A stretch of 54,640 nucleotides of DNA from Winogradskya consettensis. Lineage in GTDB: Bacteria > Actinomycetota > Actinomycetes > Mycobacteriales > Micromonosporaceae. Location of the stretch: assembly GCF_018332715.1 (NCBI RefSeq), contig NZ_BOQP01000059.1:1-54640 (forward strand). Direction: 5' to 3'. Within the stretch, counting starts at the first letter, position 1; every line of letters starts with the position of its first letter. Shown here piece by piece: positions 49,141 through 54,640 of the stretch. The notes under the pieces are model-generated. The model was not told the origin of the DNA. It ran no database searches and saw only the letters and a list, made by a program, of their open reading frames with translations. The translations under genes and the position numbers were made by a program.

Positions 49141-49515
49141 GTGACAACTGAAGCGCACATCGAGTCGACCGAGGCCACCACGGCCGCGCCGACCGGCGTC
49201 ATTTTGACCGACGTCGCGGCTGTCAAGGTCAAGGGCCTGATCGAGCAGGAAGGGCGCGACGACCTGCGCCTGCGTATCGCCGTGCAGCCCGGTGGCTGCT
49301 CCGGCCTGCGCTACCAGCTCTTCTTCGACGAGCGTTCGCTCGATGGGGACGTCGTCAGCGACTTCGACGGTGTCGAGGTCGTCGTCGACCGGATGAGCTC
49401 GCCGTACCTGGCGGGTGCCACGATCGACTTCGCGGACCGGATCGACGCGCAGGGCTTCACGATCGACAACCCCAACGCGCAGAATTCCTGTGCCTGTGGT
49501 GACTCGTTCCACTAA
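49141..49515 (+). CDS. erpA: HesB/IscA/ErpA family Fe-S cluster insertion protein
   Basis: A 124-residue A-type carrier: GVILTDVAAVKVKGLIEQEG, then LRIAVQPGGCSGLRYQLFFD and the C-terminal NAQNSCACGDSFH, supplying three conserved Cys (GGCSG and SCACG). It hands Fe-S clusters to targets such as the lipA and nadA products nearby. GTG 49141 (VTTEAHIE) follows gggagaacc; upstream residues in the open frame are not homologous. The symbol is by family; Mtb Rv2204c is the syntenic gene (memory). Confidence 0.92.
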   Translation: MTTEAHIESTEATTAAPTGVILTDVAAVKVKGLIEQEGRDDLRLRIAVQPGGCSGLRYQLFFDERSLDGDVVSDFDGVEVVVDRMSSPYLAGATIDFADRIDAQGFTIDNPNAQNSCACGDSFH

Positions 49516-49534
49516 ATCCACCAGCGTTGTTCAC

Positions 49535-49578
49535 CACGAGGGCCGCTCATCCGCAAGCCGGGTCGAGCGGCCCTCGTG
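49535..49578 (+). terminator. Strong terminator-like hairpin after erpA
   Basis: Perfect 14-bp arms cacgagggccgctc (49535-49548) and gagcggccctcgtg (49565-49578) with a 16-base loop, 19 bp past the stop. No U-tract, as often in actinomycetes. Confidence 0.8.
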
Positions 49579-49629
49579 CGTTGACCGGTAGGCTCCGGGG
49601 GTAATCGCACCCGATCCCCGAGGGCCGAC

Positions 49630-50610
49630 ATGAAGATCGCCGTAACCGGCTCGATCGCCACCGACCACCTGATGCACTTCCCGGGCAAGTTCTCGGAGCA
49701 GCTCATCGCCGATCAGCTGCACAAGGTCTCGCTCTCCTTCCTCGTCGACGACCTGGTCGTGCGGCGCGGCGGCGTGGCGGCGAACATCGCGTTCGGCATG
49801 GGACAGCTGGGCCTGACCCCGATCCTCGTCGGCGCCGTCGGCGCGGACTTCGCCGACTACCGCTCCTGGCTCGAACGCCACGGCGTCGACTGCGACTCGG
49901 TGCACGTCAGCGAGGTCGCCCACACGGCGCGCTTCGTGTGCACCACCGACGCGGAGCTCAACCAGATCGCCTCGTTCTACGCCGGCGCGATGACCGAGGC
50001 CCGCAACATCGAGCTCGCCCCGGTCGCCACCCGGGCCGGCGGTCTCGACCTCGTCGTGATCGGCGCCAACGACCCGGCCGGCATGCTGCGGCACTCCCAG
50101 GAATGCCGCGACCGTGGGTACGCGTTCGCAGCGGACCCGTCGCAGCAGCTCGCCTGGATGGACGGCAAGGACGTGCTGCCGCTGATCGAGGGCGCCAAGT
50201 TCCTGTTCACCAACGAGTACGAGCGCTCGCTGCTCGAGACCAAGACCGGCCTCAGCGGCGACCAGGTCCTCGAGCACGTCGAGATCCGGGTCACCACGCT
50301 GGGCGCCGGCGGTGCCGAGATCACCGGCCGCGGCATCGAGCGCATCCACGTCCCGGTCGCCCGTGACGTGGTCCCGCAGGACCCGACCGGTGTCGGCGAC
50401 GGCTTCCGGGCCGGCTTCTTCGCGGCGCTGAGCTGGGGCGCCGGCTTCGAACGTGCCGCGCAGGTGGGCTCGCTCGTCGCCGCGAACGTGCTCGAGTCCG
50501 ACGGCGGCCAGGAATACGCCATCGCCACGGACCAGTTCCTGAAGCGGCTCGCCGACTCCTACGGCGACGAGGCCGCCGCCGAGATCCAGCCGCATCTGAT
50601 CCAGGCCTGA
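49630..50610 (+). CDS. PfkB family carbohydrate/adenosine kinase
   Basis: A 326-residue ribokinase-fold kinase: MKIAVTGSIATDHLMHFPGK, RRGGVAANIAFGMGQLGL (substrate site), TNEYERS, and the catalytic DPTGVGDGFRAGFFAAL with the Asp base in GVGDG. It resembles the M. tuberculosis adenosine kinase Rv2202c in length and in the start MKIAVTGSIATDHLM and sits in the same gene order. Adenosine or a related nucleoside/sugar is the probable substrate; sequence alone does not settle it. ATG 49630. Confidence 0.9.
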   Translation: MKIAVTGSIATDHLMHFPGKFSEQLIADQLHKVSLSFLVDDLVVRRGGVAANIAFGMGQLGLTPILVGAVGADFADYRSWLERHGVDCDSVHVSEVAHTARFVCTTDAELNQIASFYAGAMTEARNIELAPVATRAGGLDLVVIGANDPAGMLRHSQECRDRGYAFAADPSQQLAWMDGKDVLPLIEGAKFLFTNEYERSLLETKTGLSGDQVLEHVEIRVTTLGAGGAEITGRGIERIHVPVARDVVPQDPTGVGDGFRAGFFAALSWGAGFERAAQVGSLVAANVLESDGGQEYAIATDQFLKRLADSYGDEAAAEIQPHLIQA

Positions 50611-50624
50611 GGAGTACGAGAACC

Positions 50625-51101
50625 ATGGTGCTGGCCGTCTTCGCCGGACTTCCGGGCGTGGGAAAGAGCACGCTCGCGCAGCAGGTGGGGGCGGCCATGC
50701 CCGCCACGGTTCTCGCGGTCGACACGATCGACGTCGCCCTGCGGGCCTACGACGTGACGGAGCCGCGTCCCGGCTACGCCGCATACGGCGTGGTGGCGGC
50801 GCTGGCGGAGACCCAGCTGCTGATGGGCCATCACGTGATCGTCGACGCGGTGAACCCGGTGAAGGGCGCCCGGCAGCTCTGGGTCGACCTCGCCGACCGC
50901 CTCGACGTGCCGCTGCGCGTGGTCGAGGTCTTCTGCGGTGACGACGACGAGCACCGCCGGCGGGCGAATTCCTGGGCTGACGTGCTGAAGAGCCGCGCCG
51001 AGTACGAGCCCTACGTCGGCCCGCGCCTGGTGGTCGACACCTTCCTCGCCAAGGAGCCGGTCAAACCCGTACTCAACTATCTGACCTTCCGCACCTCGTA
51101 G
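50625..51101 (+). CDS. P-loop AAA-type small kinase
   Basis: A 158-residue nucleoside/phosphotransferase-like protein with Walker A GLPGVGKSTLAQQVGAAM, and LMGHHVIVDAVNPVKGARQL as the Walker B region; VVEVFCGDDDEHRRRANSW carries Arg residues of a lid. It resembles the AAA_33/zeta-like small kinases, whose substrates vary. ATG 50625 follows gaggagtac. It is 14 bp downstream of the PfkB kinase, in one operon, and overlaps the convergent tusA-like gene by 25 bp. Substrate unknown. Confidence 0.8.
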   Translation: MVLAVFAGLPGVGKSTLAQQVGAAMPATVLAVDTIDVALRAYDVTEPRPGYAAYGVVAALAETQLLMGHHVIVDAVNPVKGARQLWVDLADRLDVPLRVVEVFCGDDDEHRRRANSWADVLKSRAEYEPYVGPRLVVDTFLAKEPVKPVLNYLTFRTS

Positions 51102-51289
51102 GCGTCCGCCTCCGGGGAGCCGAGGTATTCCTGGCCCTTCATCCGGCACCACGCCGGGATGTCGTTGGCCGCGGCCGGGTCGTCGGCCAGCACCCGGACC
51201 ACCTCGCCGACCTCCACGCCGGGCATCGCCTTCGCCAGGTCGATGATCGGCAGCGGGCAGCGACGCCCCCGCGAATCCACCTCGATCAC
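51077..51289 (-). CDS. TusA family sulfurtransferase
   Basis: A 70-residue TusA-like protein: IEVDSRGRRCPLPIIDLAKA with the CPxP active Cys, then VRVLADDPAAANDIPAWCRM and GQEYLGSPEADAYEVRKV. TusA relays persulfide sulfur from a cysteine desulfurase to tRNA thiolation or molybdopterin. GTG 51289 overlaps the cysteine desulfurase stop by 4 bp (GTGA), which supports the start and a direct functional link. Convergent overlap of 25 bp with the kinase gene. Confidence 0.9.
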   Translation of the reverse strand: MIEVDSRGRRCPLPIIDLAKAMPGVEVGEVVRVLADDPAAANDIPAWCRMKGQEYLGSPEADAYEVRKVR

Positions 51290-52434
51290 ATTCCCGCCTC
51301 CTTCCGGATCGCCTCGACGAGCCCCGGCAGCACCGCGAGGAAACGGTCCACGTCGGCCTCGGTCGACCCCCGGTGCAGCGATACGCGTACGTTGCCGTGG
51401 CTGAGCACGCCCATCGCCTCCAGCACGTGACTCGGCCGCAGCGTCGACGCCGTGCACGACGAGCCCGACGAGACCGCGAAGCCGTGCCGGTCGAGAGCGT
51501 GCAGCAGCGCCTCGCCGTCCACATAAAGGCACGAGAACGTCACCAGGTGCGGCAGCCGAACGTCCGGATCCCCGACGATCTCCACGTCGGGCACGGTCTC
51601 GGCCACTTTCTCCCTGATCTTCTCGATGAGGGGACCCAACCGCGCAGCCTCCGCCTCCGCCTCCGCCATCACGGCCCGCAGGCTCGCCGCTGCCGCGACG
51701 ATCTCCGGGAGATTCACAGACCCTTCCGCATGCGGTCTGTGAAGATCATCACCGGGGTACGGAGAGAGCCAGCGCACACCTTTGCGTACGACGAGCAGCC
51801 CGACGCCCGCCGGACCGCCCCACTTGCGCGCACTCGCGGTCAGCAGCGACCAGCCCGCCGGGACAGGGGAGTGCCCGAGTGACTGGGCGGCGTCCACGTA
51901 CAGCGGCACGCCGTTGTCCGCGCACACCGCGGCTGCTTCTTCGATCGGCTGCACCGTGCCGACCTCGTGGCTCGCACTGATCAACGCCGCCAGCGCGGTT
52001 CCCGGCGCGCTCACCGCTTCGCCCCAGGCGGTCAGATCAAGACGTCCGAGACGGTCCACACCCACCTCACGGGCCTGCTCGTGGCGGGCCGCGGCGTGCA
52101 GCACGGCGGAGTGCTCGATCGCCGAGTGGACGAACGTTTTGCCTGCTCGGGCGCGACCCGCGAGTCCGCCCAGGACGGCGGCGTGGGCCGCGGCGGTGCC
52201 TGAGGGGAGGAAGGTGACCTCGTCCGGGCGTACCCCTATGCACTGGGCCACCGTGGCCGTCGCCGCCTCCCTCAGCTGCTGGGCCCGCCGGCCCGCGGCA
52301 TAGAGCCGGTCCGGATCCGCCCAGCCGTCCTCCAGCGCCGCGAGCAGCGCCTGCCGCGCCACAGGATGCATCGGTGCGGCGCTCGCCGCGTCCAGGTACG
52401 CGGGCGCACCGGCTTGTTCCGCCCTGTATTCCAC
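51286..52434 (-). CDS. Cysteine desulfurase (NifS/IscS-like)
   Basis: A 382-residue PLP enzyme of the NifS class: AYLDAASAAPMHPVARQALL, the PLP Lys in LTASARKWGGPAGVGLLVV, and the active Cys in SSGSSCTASTLRPSHVLEAM, with a short class I loop. It mobilises sulfur from cysteine and is coupled to the TusA gene by a 4-bp overlap, suggesting delivery to TusA. GTG 52434 (VEYRAEQAGAPA) is the start; the frame continues upstream into the divergent ctaC leader. Fe-S delivery to ErpA nearby is also possible. Confidence 0.92.
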   Translation of the reverse strand: MEYRAEQAGAPAYLDAASAAPMHPVARQALLAALEDGWADPDRLYAAGRRAQQLREAATATVAQCIGVRPDEVTFLPSGTAAAHAAVLGGLAGRARAGKTFVHSAIEHSAVLHAAARHEQAREVGVDRLGRLDLTAWGEAVSAPGTALAALISASHEVGTVQPIEEAAAVCADNGVPLYVDAAQSLGHSPVPAGWSLLTASARKWGGPAGVGLLVVRKGVRWLSPYPGDDLHRPHAEGSVNLPEIVAAAASLRAVMAEAEAEAARLGPLIEKIREKVAETVPDVEIVGDPDVRLPHLVTFSCLYVDGEALLHALDRHGFAVSSGSSCTASTLRPSHVLEAMGVLSHGNVRVSLHRGSTEADVDRFLAVLPGLVEAIRKEAGM

Positions 52435-52606
52435 CCTCGGAACGGTATCGTCCACAGAAACGGGGAAAGCACGACCGCCGGGAAGATCCGACCCCCGGCA
52501 ATCGGGCGGCATCGGCAGGTCGAGTACTGTGCGACAGTCGGTGACACCTTGCCGTTCGGTGTCCGGTTTCTTCGCACCGGGCGGTGCTCAAGGGAGGCAT
52601 GAGCAG

Positions 52607-53539
52607 GTGGTCTCAAGGAGTTCGGTCGCACGGCCGCGGGTCGTTCGGCTCGCCGGGCTCGGTGCCGGCGGTGCCATACTGCTGGCCCTGCTGTCCGGTT
52701 GTTCCGCGGACGGGATCGGCGACGCCATGGGCGGTTTCGGCTGGCCCAAGCACGGCATCAGCCTGCAGGCCCACAAGATGTACGACATGTGGATCGCCGC
52801 GGTCATCGCGGCCCTGGTCGTCGGCGTCTTCGTGTGGGGCCTGATCTTCTGGTGCATCATCCGGTACCGCAAGCGTGGCGACAAGCTGCCCGTGCAGACC
52901 CGGTTCAACATGCCGATGGAGGTCCTCTACACGGTCACCCCGGTCCTGATCGTCGCGGTGCTCTTCTACTACACCGCGATCGTCCAGACCGATGTGGACA
53001 AGCTCTCGGCGAAACCCGACCAGACGGTCGAGGTTGTCGCGTTCAAGTGGAACTGGCAGTTCAACTACCGCGACGGCGTCGGAGAAGACGCCAACACGGT
53101 CGCCTCCACGCTCGGCACCACCTCGGACATCCCGATCCTCGTCCTCCCGACCGGGCGCACCATCCGGTTCGAAGAGACCAGCAAGGACGTCATCCACTCG
53201 TTCTGGGTGCCGGAGATGCTGTTCAAGCGGGACGTCTTCCCGGGCAGCGTGCGCAACACCTTCGAGGTCACCCTCGACAAGGAAGGCCGCTACGTCGGCC
53301 GGTGCGCCGAGCTCTGCGGCACCTACCACGCGTTCATGCAGTTCGAGCTCGTCGTGGTCTCGCCGGAGAAGTTCGACCAGTTCCTCAAGGCCAAGGAAGA
53401 CGGCCAGGACACGCACCAGGCGATGGCCACCATCGGCTTCACCGGCGACCAGTCCTACGCCATCACCACGAAGCCGTACGACAGCCGCCGCCACGACGAC
53501 TCGTGGAACCAGTCCGGTGCCACAGCCTCGGGTAAGTAG
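52607..53539 (+). CDS. ctaC: Cytochrome c oxidase subunit II
   Basis: A 310-residue lipoprotein subunit with the lipobox LLALLSGC (Cys32), two membrane helices (WIAAVIAALVVGVFVWGLIF and VLYTVTPVLIVAVLFYYTAI) and an extracytoplasmic cupredoxin domain with the CuA site: His in VIHSFWVPEMLF and the C-x3-C motif in GRCAELCGTYHAFM. It takes electrons from cytochrome c of the qcr complex. GTG 52607 is taken, with gggagg at 52592-52597. The divergent cysteine desulfurase lies upstream. ctaF follows 9 bp away. Confidence 0.95.
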   Translation: MVSRSSVARPRVVRLAGLGAGGAILLALLSGCSADGIGDAMGGFGWPKHGISLQAHKMYDMWIAAVIAALVVGVFVWGLIFWCIIRYRKRGDKLPVQTRFNMPMEVLYTVTPVLIVAVLFYYTAIVQTDVDKLSAKPDQTVEVVAFKWNWQFNYRDGVGEDANTVASTLGTTSDIPILVLPTGRTIRFEETSKDVIHSFWVPEMLFKRDVFPGSVRNTFEVTLDKEGRYVGRCAELCGTYHAFMQFELVVVSPEKFDQFLKAKEDGQDTHQAMATIGFTGDQSYAITTKPYDSRRHDDSWNQSGATASGK

Positions 53540-53548
53540 GAGTACGCG

Positions 53549-53974
53549 TTGAAGACCGAATACAAGATCTTCGTAGGCGTCGCCGTCTTCCTCTTCGGCG
53601 CGGCGGCCGTCTACGGCTTCTACACCCACGGCGCCCAGGGTCAGATCGAATGGATCGGCCTCGTCGCCCTGATCCTGTCCGGCCTGCTCTGCTCCATGTG
53701 CGGCGGCTTCTTCTGGTTCGTCGCCCGCCGCATCGACCTGCGCCCCGAAGACCGCGACGACGGCGAGATCGCCGAAGGAGCGGGCGAACTCGGCTTCTTC
53801 AGCCCCGGTAGCTACTGGCCGTTCGGCCTCGCGCTCTCCGCGGCCATCGCCGGTATGGGGCTGGTGTTCTGGATGTGGTGGTTGATCGCCCTCGGGATGT
53901 TGATGGTTGTCTTCGCTGCTTGTGGGCTGTTGTTCGAGTACTACTCGGGGAGTCGTCACCCCGTCGAGCACTGA
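53549..53974 (+). CDS. ctaF: Cytochrome c oxidase subunit IV (actinobacterial)
   Basis: A 141-residue membrane protein with four helices (KIFVGVAVFLFGAAAVYGFY, IEWIGLVALILSGLLCSMCG, YWPFGLALSAAIAGMGLVFW, IALGMLMVVFAACGLLFEYY) and the conserved RRIDLRPEDRDDGEIAEGAG loop. This is the actinobacterial CtaF that completes the aa3 oxidase in the bcc-aa3 supercomplex. TTG 53549 follows taggagtac. It ends the ctaC operon; a terminator lies 17 bp downstream. ctaE and qcrCAB are not in the window. Confidence 0.93.
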   Translation: MKTEYKIFVGVAVFLFGAAAVYGFYTHGAQGQIEWIGLVALILSGLLCSMCGGFFWFVARRIDLRPEDRDDGEIAEGAGELGFFSPGSYWPFGLALSAAIAGMGLVFWMWWLIALGMLMVVFAACGLLFEYYSGSRHPVEH

Positions 53975-53991
53975 TCCTTTCGCTTTGTGGA

Positions 53992-54026
53992 AGACCCGTC
54001 CTTGCTTCGGCTGGGGCGGGTCTTTC
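53992..54026 (+). terminator. Intrinsic terminator of the ctaC-ctaF transcript
   Basis: Stem agacccgtcc (53992-54001) / gggcgggtct (54014-54023), ten pairs with one G-U, loop of 12 bases, then ttt. Confidence 0.85.
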
Positions 54027-54058
54027 TCGTTGGCTCAGTGGGATTGTCGCCGTGGGAC

Positions 54059-54133
54059 GGTTGGGGCGGGGGTGTTCTAAGACAGGCTTCAAGGGCGTTT
54101 TTATGCCTGTCTTAGAACACCCCCGCCCCAACC
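54059..54133. repeat. 29-bp perfect inverted repeat
   Basis: Arms 54059-54087 and 54105-54133 are perfect reverse complements over 29 bp with a 17-base AT-richer loop (54088-54104, includes ttttt). Each arm contains gggtgttctaagacaggc or its complement. It lies 33 bp beyond the ctaF terminator and is longer than ordinary terminators. Confidence 0.95.
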
Positions 54134-54640
54134 TTGCATGGGGGCATGCTGCGGCTATGAGAGTGGTTTCGCGCTGCCGGGTGCATGGTTCGGGCCGCGG
54201 TCACCTCGCGGTGACGGGTCTGGCTGCCGCGTTGTGGGCAAGGCGGCGATCAGCTCAAGCAGGCCGGCCTCACTGGTGGGTCAGGCGGACGTACCTCGCC
54301 GCTTGCGCGGGCGGGTTCGGCCACCGGCGTGCTCGCCATACCGAGGGCTGGTCCTTCTGCCCGGCTGCCCGGCTGGCCTTGGGCTCGCTAGCGGGGGTAC
54401 GGCGTTTACGCACATGCTGGTAGAGGTGTTGCGTCCTCTTGAAGAGCGACCGGCGGGGTGCGTCCGCCTGACCCACCGGTGAGGCCGGCCTGCATGAGCT
54501 GCGTGGCTGGAGTGCCCACAGCGCGGCAGCCAGACCACGCGCTGGAGGTGGGCGACTGGCCTAACCATGCAGTGTGCGGTGGGTGACCATGCTCCTGGCG
54601 ATGGCGGAGGTCAATGCAAGGGTGGAGGCCTGGGTGTCTA
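54134..54640. repeat. Large imperfect inverted repeat, extending beyond the window
   Basis: Left arm about 54134-54302 and right arm about 54453-54640 are complementary. The inner parts (54217-54302 with 54453-54536) match closely, for example ggccggcctcac(t/c)ggtgggtcaggcggac on both; the outer parts match more loosely, down to ccttgcat at 54132-54139 against atgcaagg at 54613-54620. The last bases gggtgtcta at the window edge match the start of the 29-bp repeat element, so a second copy probably follows. Open frames inside (such as 54138-54482) look like repeat composition, not genes. Confidence 0.75.

Noticed and set aside
54138..54482. 114-residue open frame inside the terminal inverted repeat
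   Set aside because: Both strands are open at once over the repeat arms and the translation has no domain; repeat structure explains it.

Overview
The window looks like chromosomal DNA of a high-GC actinomycete, most likely Actinoplanes or another Micromonosporaceae member. The evidence is strong third-position GC, frequent GTG/TTG starts, ATGA/GTGA gene overlaps, actinobacterial families (DUF4191, DUF5808, DUF3043, a CobU-CobT fusion, CtaC/CtaF) and very large low-complexity proteins. The genus is inferred from gene content and memory, not from a search.

The backbone follows, from memory, the Mycobacterium tuberculosis Rv2199c-Rv2219 order: DUF4191, lipA, lipB, a TIGR01777 epimerase, sucB (here with lpdA), a leucyl aminopeptidase, gcvT, cobS, cobT, a DUF3043 membrane protein, glycerate kinase, an ErpA-type Fe-S protein, adenosine kinase-like PfkB, ctaC and ctaF. 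Functionally it covers lipoate synthesis and transfer plus the 2-oxoacid dehydrogenase subunits that carry lipoate (6.3-17.9 kb), lower-ligand assembly of cobalamin (23.7-26.6 kb), murA and nadA (45.0-47.7 kb), sulfur and Fe-S handling (49.1-52.4 kb) and cytochrome c oxidase (52.6-54.0 kb).

Accessory segments interrupt this backbone. At 0-5.5 kb lie a partial repeat protein, a broken small gene, a SnoaL-like protein, a PP2C-like protein, an AEC transporter and an HxlR/oxidoreductase pair. At 7.3-8.9 kb a second, archaeal-type aspartyl-tRNA synthetase follows what I read as a translational T-box riboswitch with an Asp (GAC) specifier. At 9.7-13.5 kb are two tandem polytopic membrane paralogues. 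At 18.4-20.8 kb are an oxidoreductase/TetR pair and a GNAT. At 26.8-44.1 kb is a large block: an M50 peptidase, a PadR/membrane operon that seems frameshifted, an aldo/keto reductase, a 2008-residue WG-repeat protein, an ABC-2 exporter with a 30-codon coupling ORF, a LysR/SDR pair, XRE-cupin/AzlCD and MerR/thioredoxin.

Many non-coding gaps hold short GC-rich tandem arrays (15-, 16-, 21-, about 66-bp units), often running into gene ends: the TetR stop, the LysR C-terminus and the cobS start all lie inside arrays. The last 580 bp are a nested inverted repeat that appears to run past the window edge. No rRNA, tRNA, CRISPR array, transposase or phage gene was seen. All coordinates and motifs were read by eye; no homology search or folding program was run.
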